From Streptomyces sp. NBC_00335 (GTDB lineage Bacteria > Actinomycetota > Actinomycetes > Streptomycetales > Streptomycetaceae): a DNA stretch of 64,000 nucleotides. Location: positions 4,765,501 through 4,829,500 of the forward strand of contig NZ_CP108006.1 of NCBI RefSeq assembly GCF_036127095.1, given 5' to 3'. Positions 7,581 through 15,765 of the stretch are shown one piece after another; position 1 is the first letter of the stretch; each line of letters opens with the position of its first letter. The notes beneath the pieces are model-generated. The model was given only the letters and a program-made list of their open reading frames with translations. It searched no databases and was not told the origin of the DNA. Position numbers and translations under genes: made by a program.

Positions 7581-9152
7581 CTACGCGAAGCGTTCGCGGA
7601 GCTTGTACTTGAGGACCTTGCGCAGGGCGTCGTTGCGGGGCAGGGCCTCGACCAGTTCCAGTTGTTCCGGGAGCTTGTGGGTGGAGAGGCCCTCCGTGCG
7701 GAGGTGCGAGGTCACCTCGGCGAGGGTCAGCGGGGCCGCGCCCGGGGGCTGTTCGACGACGGCGCAGACGCGTTCGCCGCGTTCCGGGTCGGGCAGGCCT
7801 ATGACGGCCACGTCGGCCACGGCGGGCAACCGGTGGAGCAGGTCCTCGATCTCCTTCGCCGAGATGTTCTCGCCCTTGCGGATGATGACGTCCTTGCTGC
7901 GGCCCGTCAGGACCAGGTAGCCGTCCTTGGTGAGGTGGCCGAGGTCGCCGGTGATCAGGTAGCCGTCGGCGTCGAAGACCGCTGCGTTCACATCGTTCCG
8001 CTCCCTGCCGAGATACCCCTGGCAGACCGCCTCCCCGCGCAGCCGGACCTCCCCGTCGGTGTCCGGCGGGAGGAGCGTGCCTTCCGGGGTCGTGATGCGG
8101 ATGGACATGCCCTCGGGGGGCCGGCCCTCCGTGGTGGCGAGGTTCTCCGCGGTGTCGTCCGGGGCGCCCATCGTGATCATGGGGACCTCGGTCATGCCGT
8201 AGCCGTGGGTGAGCTGGCAGCCCAGCTCGCGGACGACCGCGTGGTAGATCTCCGGGGGCTTGGGGGCGCCGCCGCCCGCGAGGAGGCGGAGGGTGGGGAT
8301 GAGTTTGGTGCCCGGGTCCTTGCGCTGTTCGGTGAGGAACATCGAGTAGAAGGCCGTGGAGCCGCCGGCGACCGTGACCCCGTGCCGGCGGTAGCCGTCG
8401 AGGGCGTCGGGCATCGCGAACTTCTCGAAGAGGACCGCCGGGAACCCGTAGAGCAGCAGCATCACCGTGTAGTCGGGTCCGGCGATGTGGGCGAACGGGA
8501 AGGCCATCGAGCCGACGTCGTCCGGTGACAGGTGCAGGGCGTGGGCCAGGCAGGAGCCGCCCGCGATGAGGGAGCGGTCCGTGTGCAGGACGCCCTTGGG
8601 GTCGGAGGTGGTGCCCGAGGTCCAGTAGATCCACCGGACCGAGACGCCCTCCTCGGGGGGCGGGGGCAGCACCGCGGGGTCGCCGGTGGGCAGGGACTCG
8701 TACGCCTCGAAGACGCCGTGCGCGCCGAGGCGGTGGGCCATCGCCGTGTGGTCGAAGCCGCGCCAGACACCGGGGACGGCGAAGAACTCCGCCTTCGACT
8801 CGCGCAGGGCGAAGCCGACCTCGCGGTCCCGGTAGAAGGGGATGACGGGGGTCTGGACGGCGCCGATCCGGGCGAGGGCCACGGAGAGGAGCACGGTTTC
8901 GATGCGGGTGGGGAGCTGCCAGGCGACCACCGTGCCGGGGCGCACGCCCATGCCGTAGAGGCCGGCCGCGACCTGCTCGGAGCGGTCGCGCAGCTCCGCG
9001 AAGGTCAGCCGGCGGTCGGTGGCCCGGTTGGCGGCGGGGCCGTCGGCGGCCTCGATGAGGACGGGTGCGTCGGGGGTCATGGCGGCCCGGCGGGTGATCA
9101 GGTCCCAGAGCGTGCGGGACCGGCTGAGTTCGACTGCGGTGCTGTCCGTCAT
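7581..9152 (-). CDS. AMP-forming acyl-CoA ligase (FadD/cyclohexanecarboxylate-CoA ligase type)
   Basis: Ligase of 523 aa that activates a carboxylic acid with ATP and CoA. The adenylate-forming superfamily motifs occur in order: P-loop-like 'YWTSGTTSDPKGVLHT' (~residue 180), 'YGMTE' (~320), 'TGDLGHLTKDGYLVLTGRSK' (~400), and the C-terminal Lys in 'ALRKVLKYKLRERF' (~515). The ATG at 9152 is chosen over 9179 because GGGAGG precedes it. An exact CTGAC-N5-GTCAG palindrome lies at 9183-9197 directly upstream, and a second site at 9268-9282 serves the divergent amidohydrolase operon. The substrate is not predictable; the neighbourhood suggests a bulky or branched acid. Confidence 0.9.
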   Translation of the reverse strand: MTDSTAVELSRSRTLWDLITRRAAMTPDAPVLIEAADGPAANRATDRRLTFAELRDRSEQVAAGLYGMGVRPGTVVAWQLPTRIETVLLSVALARIGAVQTPVIPFYRDREVGFALRESKAEFFAVPGVWRGFDHTAMAHRLGAHGVFEAYESLPTGDPAVLPPPPEEGVSVRWIYWTSGTTSDPKGVLHTDRSLIAGGSCLAHALHLSPDDVGSMAFPFAHIAGPDYTVMLLLYGFPAVLFEKFAMPDALDGYRRHGVTVAGGSTAFYSMFLTEQRKDPGTKLIPTLRLLAGGGAPKPPEIYHAVVRELGCQLTHGYGMTEVPMITMGAPDDTAENLATTEGRPPEGMSIRITTPEGTLLPPDTDGEVRLRGEAVCQGYLGRERNDVNAAVFDADGYLITGDLGHLTKDGYLVLTGRSKDVIIRKGENISAKEIEDLLHRLPAVADVAVIGLPDPERGERVCAVVEQPPGAAPLTLAEVTSHLRTEGLSTHKLPEQLELVEALPRNDALRKVLKYKLRERFA

Positions 9153-9182
9153 CCCGGACCGACCTCCCCTGGCCGACATGAC

Positions 9183-9197
9183 CTGACGGATAGTCAG
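9183..9197. promoter_or_regulatory. Regulon operator, exact copy (fadD-like gene)
   Basis: CTGAC GGATA GTCAG, a perfect inverted repeat with 5-bp arms, 31 bp upstream of the ligase start. It is identical over all 15 bases to the site at 57265-57279, which also serves an acyl-CoA ligase. Confidence 0.85.
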
Positions 9198-9267
9198 ATC
9201 AAGCGCAGAGCGTAGGGCGCGGACGCTTGTCGGTCCAGAGGCGGGGAGCTAGCTTGGTTCCAGATTT

Positions 9268-9282
9268 CTGACGCCCCATCAG
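9268..9282. promoter_or_regulatory. Regulon operator, one mismatch (amidohydrolase operon)
   Basis: CTGAC GCCCC ATCAG, flanked by TTT and ATTT. It lies 60 bp upstream of the amidohydrolase start and 85 bp from the ligase-side copy. One arm base differs from the consensus. Confidence 0.75.
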
Positions 9283-9341
9283 ATTTGCCCGAGCGGCGGA
9301 TCGGGGCGACGGAGCCATTCGGCATGCGGCGAGGGGACATC

Positions 9342-10550
9342 ATGGAACTGCCTCGGATCATCAGCGTCGACGACCACGTCATCGAACCGGCCCACCTCTT
9401 CGACGTCTGGCTGCCCGCCAAGTACCGCGACCGCGGGCCCAAGGCGCTCACGGCCGGCATCGGCGAACTCGCCTACACCGGCGGCAAGTACGTGATCACC
9501 ATGGACCCCGACGGCCCTCCCACCGACTGGTGGATCTACGAGGACCTGAAGTTCCCGTACAAGCGCAACATCGCCGCCGTCGGCTTCGACCGCGACGACA
9601 TGACCCTGGAGGGCATCACCCGCGAGGAGATGCGGCGCGGCTGCTGGGACCCCAAGGCACGGCTGCTCGACATGGACCTCAACCACGTCGAGGCCTCGCT
9701 CTGCTTCCCGACCTTCCCGCGCTTCTGCGGGCAGACCTTCGCCGAGGCGCACGACAAGGAGGTCGCCCTGGCCTGCGTGCGCGCCTACAACGACTGGATG
9801 GTCGAGGAGTGGTGCGGGGACAGCGGCGGCCGGCTCATCCCGCTCTGCATCATCCCGCTCTGGGACATCGACCTGGCCGTCGCCGAGATCCGGCGCAACG
9901 CCGCACGCGGGGTGCGGGCGGTGACCTTCTCCGAGATCCCGACCCATCTCGGCCTGCCGTCCATCCACTCCGGCTACTGGGACCCCTTCTTCGCCGTCTG
10001 CCAGGAGACCGGCACCGTCGTCAACATGCACATCGGGTCCAGCTCCCAAATGCCCGCCGCCTCCCCCGACGCCCCGCCCGCCGTGCAGGCCGCGCTCAGC
10101 TTCAACAACGCCATGGCCTCGATGATGGACTTCCTGTTCAGCGGGGTGCTCGTCAAGTTCCCGACGCTGAAACTGGCGTACAGCGAGGGCCAGATGGGAT
10201 GGATCCCGTACGCCCTGGAGCGCGCCGACGACGTGTGGCAGGAGCACCGCGCCTGGGGCGGGGTCAAGGACCTGATCCCCGAGCCGCCGTCCACGTACTA
10301 CTACCGGCAGATGTTCTGCTGCTTCTTCCGCGACAAGCACGGGATCGCCTCGCTGGACGTCGTCGGCCGCGACAACGCCACCTTCGAAACCGACTACCCG
10401 CACGTGGACTCGACCTTCCCGCACACCAAGGAGGTCGCCCTCGACCACGTCAAGGGTCTCGACGAGGAAACCGTGTACAAGCTGATGCGCGGAAATGCCA
10501 TCCGTATGCTCGGTCTTGACTTCGACAAGGACCGGCGGACGGGACGGTAG
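9342..10550 (+). CDS. Amidohydrolase-2 family metal-dependent hydrolase
   Basis: Protein of 402 aa in the amidohydrolase-related (Amidohydro_2, TIM-barrel) family that includes decarboxylases and hydrolases of catabolic clusters. It opens with 'IISVDDHVIEPAHLFDVWLP', the family's metal-site strand, although the usual HxH is here Asp-Asp-His. Further landmarks are 'VNMHIGSSS' and the late 'ETDYPHVDSTFP', whose Asp/His supply metal or catalytic ligands. The ATG at 9342 has GAGGGGAC upstream; the longer open frame before it contains the operator. It is the first gene of an operon with two acyl-CoA dehydrogenases (5-bp gap). The reaction is unknown. Ring or amide hydrolysis, or decarboxylation of a CoA-pathway intermediate, is possible. 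Confidence 0.88.
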   Translation: MELPRIISVDDHVIEPAHLFDVWLPAKYRDRGPKALTAGIGELAYTGGKYVITMDPDGPPTDWWIYEDLKFPYKRNIAAVGFDRDDMTLEGITREEMRRGCWDPKARLLDMDLNHVEASLCFPTFPRFCGQTFAEAHDKEVALACVRAYNDWMVEEWCGDSGGRLIPLCIIPLWDIDLAVAEIRRNAARGVRAVTFSEIPTHLGLPSIHSGYWDPFFAVCQETGTVVNMHIGSSSQMPAASPDAPPAVQAALSFNNAMASMMDFLFSGVLVKFPTLKLAYSEGQMGWIPYALERADDVWQEHRAWGGVKDLIPEPPSTYYYRQMFCCFFRDKHGIASLDVVGRDNATFETDYPHVDSTFPHTKEVALDHVKGLDEETVYKLMRGNAIRMLGLDFDKDRRTGR

Positions 10551-10555
10551 GCGCA

Positions 10556-11710
10556 GTGGACCTCACCTACACCGAGGAGGAGCGGGAGTTCCGGGCCCGG
10601 CTGCGGGCCTGGCTCGCCGAGGAGCTCCCCGGGCTGCCGGCCAAGCCCTCGCCCGACGACTGGCCGGGCCGCCGCGCCTACGACGCGGGCTGGCAGCGCA
10701 GGCTGTACGACGCCGGGTACGCCGGACTGCACTGGCCGGTGGACGCGGGCGGCCGCGGGGCCACTCCCACGCAGCACCTGATCTTCCTGGAGGAGACGGA
10801 GCGCGCGGGAGCCCCGTACGTCGGCGCGAACTTCGTCGGGCTGCTGCACGCCGGCCCGACCATCGCCGCCGAGGGCACCGCGGAGCAGCGCGCGCGCTGG
10901 CTGCCGCCCGTCCTGCGCGGTGACGAGGTGTGGTGCCAGGGCTTCAGCGAGCCGGACGCGGGCTCCGACCTGGCCTCGCTGCGCACCCGGGCCGTCCGCG
11001 ACGGCGACGAGTACGTGATCACCGGATCGAAGATATGGACCTCGCACGCGGAGGTCGCCGACTGGTGCGAGCTGCTCGTGCGCACCGACGGGGAGGCCCC
11101 CAAGCACCGGGGGATCTCCTGGCTGGCCATGCCGATGGACGCCCCCGGGGTGACGATCCGGCCGCTGCGCACGCTGGCCGGCTCCACGGAGTTCGCGGAG
11201 ATGTTCCTCGACGAGGTACGGGTGCCGGTCGCCAACCGGGTCGGCGCGGAGAACGACGGCTGGCGGGTCACGATGGTGACCCTGTCCTTCGAGCGCGGCA
11301 CCGCCTTCGTCGGCGAGGTCGTCGCCTGCCGGCGCACCCTGGGCGAGCTGGCGCGCACCGCGAAGGCGAACGGCCGCTGGGACGACCCGGTGCTGCGGCG
11401 CCGGCTGGGCCGCCTGTACGGGGAGTTCGGCGCCCTGTGGCGGCTCACCCAGTGGAACGTCAGCGAGTCCGAGCGCTCGGGCGGGGTCCCGGGCATCGGC
11501 GGCAGCGTCTTCAAGCTGGCGTACTCGCACGCGCGCCAGGAGCTCTACGACACGGCCGCCGAGGTGCTGGGGGCCGAGGCCCTCTCGCTGGACGAGGAGT
11601 GGACCCTGGACCGGCTCTCCTCGCTCTCGTACACGATCGCGGCGGGCACCTCGCAGATCCAGCAGAACATCGTGGCCGAGCGGATCCTCGGCCTTCCGAA
11701 GGGCAGGTGA
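10556..11710 (+). CDS. Acyl-CoA dehydrogenase, large subunit of a likely heteromeric pair
   Basis: FAD-dependent acyl-CoA dehydrogenase (384 aa, full length) that introduces the alpha,beta double bond. The N-terminal helical domain begins 'VDLTYTEEEREFRARLRAWL'. The middle beta-domain carries 'CQGFSEPDAGSDLASLRT' and 'GSKIWTSHAEVADWC'. The C-terminus has the typical 'GTSQIQQNIVAERILGLPK'. The GTG start at 10556 lies 5 bp after the amidohydrolase stop. The gene is followed after 7 bp by a second, shorter dehydrogenase. Tandem unequal pairs of this kind form alpha2-beta2 enzymes in mycobacterial steroid side-chain degradation (ChsE family). The same is inferred here. Confidence 0.92.
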   Translation: MDLTYTEEEREFRARLRAWLAEELPGLPAKPSPDDWPGRRAYDAGWQRRLYDAGYAGLHWPVDAGGRGATPTQHLIFLEETERAGAPYVGANFVGLLHAGPTIAAEGTAEQRARWLPPVLRGDEVWCQGFSEPDAGSDLASLRTRAVRDGDEYVITGSKIWTSHAEVADWCELLVRTDGEAPKHRGISWLAMPMDAPGVTIRPLRTLAGSTEFAEMFLDEVRVPVANRVGAENDGWRVTMVTLSFERGTAFVGEVVACRRTLGELARTAKANGRWDDPVLRRRLGRLYGEFGALWRLTQWNVSESERSGGVPGIGGSVFKLAYSHARQELYDTAAEVLGAEALSLDEEWTLDRLSSLSYTIAAGTSQIQQNIVAERILGLPKGR

Positions 11711-11717
11711 GCGTTCC

Positions 11718-12659
11718 GTGGACTTCCAGCCGACGCAGGACCAGCGGGACCTGCGGGCAGGCGTACGGGACCTCCTGGCGGGCCGGTACGGGCGCGAGGA
11801 GCTGCGGGCCTCGGTCGACCGGGCCGACCTCACCGGCCGGTCCGTGGACCGGGATCTGTGGCGGGAGCTCGGCGAGGCCGGGTTCTTCTCGCTGCGGCTC
11901 CCGGAGGACGAGGGCGGGGTAGGGCTCGGGCTGCCGGAGGCCGTGCTCGTCTTCGAGGAGGCCGGGCGGGCGCTGTTGCCGGGACCGCTGGTCGCCACCC
12001 ACCTGGCCGCCGGGCTGGTCGCGGGGGCCGCGGAGGGGGAGGCGGTGGTGACGGCCTTCGACCTGGAGGGCCCGCTGGTGGCCCACCTCGGCGAGGCGGA
12101 CGCGGTGCTCGGCGCGGACGGGGAACCGGTCGACCCGGCCGGCTGGAACTACGCCGGGGAGCCGGTGCGCTCCGCGGACCCGCTGACCCCGCTGGCCCGG
12201 GTCTCCCTGCCGGGGCAGCCGGTGGCGGCCGGTGCCTACCGGGACGCGGGGGCGCTGCTGACGGCGGCGCTGCAGCTCGGCAGCGCGCTGCGCACGGTGG
12301 AGCTGGCGGTGCAGTACGCCAAGGAGCGCGAACAGTTCGGGCAGCCGATCGGGGCGTTCCAGGCGGTGAAGCACCTGTGCGCGCAGATGCTGGTGCGGGC
12401 CGAGGTGGCCCGTACGGCGGTCTACGCGGCCGCCGTGACGGCCGGTCCGGCGGAGGTGGCCGCGGCCAAGCTGCTGGCCGACGAGGCCGCCGTGCGCAAC
12501 GCCCGGGACTGTCTGCAGGTGCACGGCGGGATGGGCTTCACCTGGGAGGCGGACGTGCACCTGCACCTGAAGCGGGCGTGGGTGCGGGCGGAGCAGTGGC
12601 GGACCGCGGCGCAGGCGGAGGAGGCGCTGGCGGCGGAGCTGCTGGCGGCGGTGGAGTAG
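11718..12659 (+). CDS. Acyl-CoA dehydrogenase, short partner subunit
   Basis: Protein of 313 aa, about 70 residues shorter than a standard acyl-CoA dehydrogenase. The N-terminal 'VDFQPTQDQRDLRAGVRDLL' and the C-terminal 'EREQFGQPIGAFQAVKHLCA' and 'LQVHGGMGFTWEADVHLHLK' are well conserved, but the middle beta-domain is compressed. It starts with GTG 7 bp after the larger dehydrogenase and closes the amidohydrolase operon. A shortened partner beside a full-length dehydrogenase is the hallmark of heterotetrameric FadE pairs in which each subunit supplies part of the FAD site. The substrate is unknown. Confidence 0.9.
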   Translation: MDFQPTQDQRDLRAGVRDLLAGRYGREELRASVDRADLTGRSVDRDLWRELGEAGFFSLRLPEDEGGVGLGLPEAVLVFEEAGRALLPGPLVATHLAAGLVAGAAEGEAVVTAFDLEGPLVAHLGEADAVLGADGEPVDPAGWNYAGEPVRSADPLTPLARVSLPGQPVAAGAYRDAGALLTAALQLGSALRTVELAVQYAKEREQFGQPIGAFQAVKHLCAQMLVRAEVARTAVYAAAVTAGPAEVAAAKLLADEAAVRNARDCLQVHGGMGFTWEADVHLHLKRAWVRAEQWRTAAQAEEALAAELLAAVE

Positions 12660-13008
12660 GGCGGTCGGCTGCCCGGCCGCCTGCTCGCTCGCTGTGACGG
12701 AGGGGTGCGGGAGGGACGGCGCGGGACGCATGTCCGATTACGGAGAGTTGATATCGGTTTGTGTCCTTCGCCCGCCTCATTGCGGCCCGGAGGCGGGGGG
12801 CTGCTCCGGTACGCTCCCGGGAATGCGAGCGGTTGAGCGGCGCGAGCGCCGCACAGTATGCACCACGCTTACTCCTTCACGCTGGAATATGCCCGAAGCG
12901 CTTGTTGTGGTGACTGTATGTCAACCATGCTGCTCCGCAAGGGGGTCACACTCGGTGACCCCGTCCTGTCGCGAGGCGAAGTGTCCGCCGGTTCGGATGG
13001 TGTGAGCG
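12660..13008. other. Intergenic region upstream of RsbW-like gene
   Basis: 349 bp. It contains an open frame from ATG 12858 that runs out of phase into the next gene and has no ribosome binding site, so it is not called. Composition from 12740 to 12960 is unusually AT-rich for this genome, consistent with a promoter and leader for the gene at 13009. No convincing operator was found. Confidence 0.4.
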
Positions 13009-13515
13009 GTGCAGGTGCTTCAGGTTCAGCTGGAGGTAGGACCGGACCCCGCCGAGGTCGGCCGGGCCCGCCGATGGGCCCGCTCACGGCTCGCGGGCTG
13101 CGGCATAGGGGATGACGAGCCGCTCGCCGAGACGCTGATCCTGCTGATCTCCGAGCTGGTCACCAACGCCGTCGTCCACACCGGCTGTCCGGCCGTGCTG
13201 CGCATGCTCTTCGGGGAGCCGGGAGTGCGGGTGGAGGTCGCGGACGCGAGCGACCGGGCGCCGTCCCCGCGGCAGGCCGCCGGGGACGATACGGGCGGCC
13301 GCGGGCTGGAGCTCGTGGACGGACTGGCGGACCGCTGGGGCTGGCAGCGCGAGGGCGCCGGGAAGCGGATCTGGTGCGAGATCGACCGCGCCGAGAAGCT
13401 CGCGGAGGGGATCGCGGAGAAGGCCGCCGAGAAGGCTGCGGGGAAGACCGCGGAGGACGCCGCGGGCGGGCCGGAAATCCACGGCGCGATCCGGGAACCG
13501 CACGTGTACCTCTAA
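13009..13515 (+). CDS. RsbW-like ATP-binding regulatory protein (HATPase_c)
   Basis: Protein of 168 aa with a single GHKL/HATPase domain of the anti-sigma-factor kinase type, abundant in Streptomyces. The N-box 'LISELVTNAVVHTG' and the G-box 'GGRGLELVDGLADRWGW' are intact, so it should bind ATP. The C-terminal ~35 residues are an Ala/Glu/Lys-rich helical tail, likely a coiled coil. Start choice: GTG 13009 (an in-frame GTG five bases later is possible). No cognate sigma or anti-sigma antagonist is adjacent, so whether it is a kinase of an STAS protein or a stand-alone regulator cannot be told. Confidence 0.85.
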   Translation: MQVLQVQLEVGPDPAEVGRARRWARSRLAGCGIGDDEPLAETLILLISELVTNAVVHTGCPAVLRMLFGEPGVRVEVADASDRAPSPRQAAGDDTGGRGLELVDGLADRWGWQREGAGKRIWCEIDRAEKLAEGIAEKAAEKAAGKTAEDAAGGPEIHGAIREPHVYL

Positions 13516-13521
13516 CGAGGT

Positions 13522-13538
13522 GTTGACGGTTCGTCAAC
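13522..13538. promoter_or_regulatory. Perfect 17-bp inverted repeat downstream of RsbW-like gene
   Basis: GTTGACG GTT CGTCAAC has 7-bp arms and lies six bases after the stop at 13515. Its core resembles the catabolic operator (TGACG...CGTCA), but the outer arm base is T/A instead of C/G. It could be a short hairpin, or an operator of a related repressor for the sigma gene at 13800. Confidence 0.45.
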
Positions 13539-13799
13539 TGGTGATCACTCTTGTGTTGAACGATTCGTCGCGAGGGGACGCCAAGGGTCAGTCCTGCCTT
13601 GACGAGTGCGGGTCGTGGGGTGGCGGCCGCCGTGCCGCGCTCGGGGCGTGCATGCGCGCCGCCGCCACCCGCAGAACCAATCCTTTTTGACGCGCGACTC
13701 CGTCCGCCGATGGCAACAGCGCCACCCTGAAGTTGGTGCCCCTGTCGTGCAATGCGACCGCGCCCCCGGGTCGTCTTGAGGGTGAGGGGGTGTGGCCGG

Positions 13800-14327
13800 G
13801 TGGAGCCATCCGAAGAAACGTTTGCGGAGTTCGTCGCGGCAGCGGGACTCCCGTTGCTCCGCACCGCGAGGCTGCTGACGGGCGACTGGCATCTGGGGCA
13901 GGACCTGGTGCAGGTGACCCTGGCCAAGGTCTACGACCGCTGGGCCCGCGCGGGCCGGTACGACGCACCGATCGGCTACGCGCACAAGGTCATGGTCACC
14001 ACCTACTGCACCTGGCGTCGCAGGCGCTGGCACCACGAGCTGCCCCACGCGGCCGTGCCCGACGCCGCGGGCGGCTCCGTCGAGCCCGCCGCCGAGGCGG
14101 TCGCCGCCACGGACCTGCTCGAACGCGCCCTGCTCAGCCTGCCGCGGCGCCAGCGGGCCGTACTGGTGCTGCGCTACTACCAGGACCTGACGGTCGAGCA
14201 GACGGCGGAGATCCTGGGCTGTCCGAACGGCACGGTGACCAGCCTGGCCGCGCGGGCCCTGACCCGCTTGCGGGCCCGCCCCGACCTCTGGCCGGGCGCC
14301 GGTACGACTGAGGCGGAGGTTCGATGA
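13800..14327 (+). CDS. SigE-family ECF sigma factor
   Basis: Protein of 175 aa resembling the SigE-like subfamily of Streptomyces ECF sigma factors. Region 2 spans residues ~10-75 ('TFAEFVAAAGLPLLRTARLL', 'DLVQVTLAKVYDRWARAGRY', 'IGYAHKVMVTTYCTWRRRRW'). Region 4 spans ~105-160 with a clear helix-turn-helix ('RRQRAVLVLRYYQDLTVEQT', 'NGTVTSLAARALTRL'). The GTG at 13800 is preferred because GAGGGGG precedes it. The stop overlaps the ATG of the following membrane protein (ATGA), so the two are coupled. The trigger is unknown. Confidence 0.9.
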   Translation: MEPSEETFAEFVAAAGLPLLRTARLLTGDWHLGQDLVQVTLAKVYDRWARAGRYDAPIGYAHKVMVTTYCTWRRRRWHHELPHAAVPDAAGGSVEPAAEAVAATDLLERALLSLPRRQRAVLVLRYYQDLTVEQTAEILGCPNGTVTSLAARALTRLRARPDLWPGAGTTEAEVR

Positions 14328-14869
14328 ACGGGTTCCCCGAAGAAGAGCTGCGCCGCGCCCTGCACGCGCTGGCGGACTCCCCGGCGGCGCCGCTCGCCGC
14401 CCCCACGCCGCAGGCCGCCGTCCGGGCGGCCGCCCGGATCCGCGGGCGCCGCAGGGCGGCCGGTGCCGGGCTGGCGGCGGCCGTCGCGGTGCTGGCCGTC
14501 CTCGTCCCGCAGTGGGCGCCCGGCGACGGGGCCCGGATGCCGGCCCCGCCCGCCGCGTCCGCGCCGCCGCCGAGCGCGCAGGCCGAGGCGACGGAGCCGG
14601 CCGATCAGGGCGACCCGGCGCTCGGGGTCCCGTACCCGCACGCGCTGTACGTGCACTGCGGGATCCGGTACACGAAGTTCGGCGGCCGCTGGTGGCGCGC
14701 CGAGCCGGAGGTGCCCGAGGAGGCCCTGGACGCGGGCCTCAGGACGGACGCGTACACGGCCGGCACGATGGTGCTCGTCTCGGAGGTCGAGGCGCGCTTC
14801 GTCCGCCGCGGCCCGGACCTCGCGGTCACCTTCCGCCCCCTGGCGGTAGAACCGCCGCCCTGCCGCTGA
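14324..14869 (+). CDS. Membrane protein coupled to SigE-type sigma factor, possible anti-sigma factor
   Basis: Protein of 181 aa with a short cytoplasmic N-terminus (~45 residues, Arg-rich before the membrane), one transmembrane helix at ~47-65 (Ala/Val/Leu) and a ~110-residue extracytoplasmic part starting with an Ala/Pro linker. The extracytoplasmic part has 'VHCGIRYTKFGGRWWRAE' and a C-terminal Cys that could pair with it. The start overlaps the sigma stop by four bases. Position and topology fit a membrane anti-sigma factor, but the N-terminal part lacks a His-x3-Cys-x2-Cys zinc motif, so the assignment is inferred from context. Confidence 0.75.
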   Translation: MNGFPEEELRRALHALADSPAAPLAAPTPQAAVRAAARIRGRRRAAGAGLAAAVAVLAVLVPQWAPGDGARMPAPPAASAPPPSAQAEATEPADQGDPALGVPYPHALYVHCGIRYTKFGGRWWRAEPEVPEEALDAGLRTDAYTAGTMVLVSEVEARFVRRGPDLAVTFRPLAVEPPPCR

Positions 14870-15005
14870 GCGTCTCCGTGTGCGTTCCGGCCCGGGGTCG
14901 GGGGCTCGTGGTGCGCGTGGAATCATGAGGTGTACATGACGTATCTCTGCTCGGGGGTGCGTCGTCCCGTCCCGAAGGCCCCCACCCTCATCACAGGAGA
15001 AGCGC

Positions 15006-15701
15006 ATGGCAAACCCGTACGAGGTGACGCCTCCGCCCGCCCCGAGGCGCCGTGGGAGCAGACTCCCCGGATTCCTCGCACTCGTTCTGGTCGCCGCAGG
15101 CATCTACGGAGCCTCCCAGTGGCTCGGCGAAGGCGGCGGCGGGAACGACGCCAAGCCCTCGGCCTCCGCGTCGGCCCCGGGCAATTCGTCCAAGGACCCC
15201 GGGAACCCGGAGTCCTCCTCCGACACGTCGAGCACGTGGGCGGTGGGAGATTGCGGCGGCCCCGACCCGGACAACAAGCCGGACGGCTACCGGCCGCAGA
15301 AGTGCTCGGCGTCCGGTGCCACCTTCAAGGCGATCGACATCAAGGACGCCAGCATCCTGCCGGGGGCGATCCAGTGCCCGCCCGGCACCGATCTGATGAT
15401 CCAGGTGAGCATGACCTACGGTTCCGCCAAGTCGGGCGGCATCCCCACCAACACCGTCTGCGGCCGCAACCTGACCGGCGAGCACCCCGGTGACGCGGGC
15501 GCCGGCGGCGGCCAGCTGGTGCAGGGCGACTGCGTGACCGACCAGGCCCAGGAAGTGCCGTGCGCCTCGGGCGGTTCGGGCACGTACAAGGTGCTCGGTC
15601 TGGTCAAGACGAAGGCCGAGTGCCCGTCCGGGACCACCGAGCCGATGCGGCTGACCATGGCGGTGGGCCGCCCGTACGACGTGATCTGCGCCAAGGGCTG
15701 A
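15006..15701 (+). CDS. LppU/SCO3897-like membrane-anchored exported protein
   Basis: Protein of 231 aa. The ATG at 15006 has ACAGGAGAA upstream. A short proline-rich N-terminus precedes one transmembrane helix ('FLALVLVAAGIYGASQWL', ~residues 22-40). A Ser/Gly/Pro linker then leads to a ~155-residue extracytoplasmic domain containing eight Cys ('VGDCGG', 'QKCSASG', 'IQCPPG', 'TVCGRN', 'GDCVTD', 'PCASGG', 'ECPSG', 'VICAKG') likely to form disulfides. The pattern resembles the LppU/SCO3897 family of actinobacteria. The function is unknown. It is followed by a strong hairpin. Confidence 0.75.
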   Translation: MANPYEVTPPPAPRRRGSRLPGFLALVLVAAGIYGASQWLGEGGGGNDAKPSASASAPGNSSKDPGNPESSSDTSSTWAVGDCGGPDPDNKPDGYRPQKCSASGATFKAIDIKDASILPGAIQCPPGTDLMIQVSMTYGSAKSGGIPTNTVCGRNLTGEHPGDAGAGGGQLVQGDCVTDQAQEVPCASGGSGTYKVLGLVKTKAECPSGTTEPMRLTMAVGRPYDVICAKG

Positions 15702-15713
15702 CCGTAGGGCGTG

Positions 15714-15759
15714 AAGGGCGGTGGTCGCGGACCCGTGAGGGTCCGGGGCCACCGCCCTT
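15714..15759. terminator. Strong hairpin terminator, probably bidirectional
   Basis: AAGGGCGGTGG (15714-15724) pairs with CCACCGCCCTT (15749-15759), with an inner GGACCC/GGGTCC stem. It lies between the LppU-like gene and the convergent cyclase gene and probably serves both. Confidence 0.85.
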
Positions 15760-15765
15760 TCGCGC

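Noticed and set aside
12858..13115. ORF beginning with Met-His-His-Ala upstream of and overlapping the RsbW-like gene
   Set aside because: No ribosome binding site, out of frame with the real gene, and the overlapping part has the amino-acid composition of a shadow frame.
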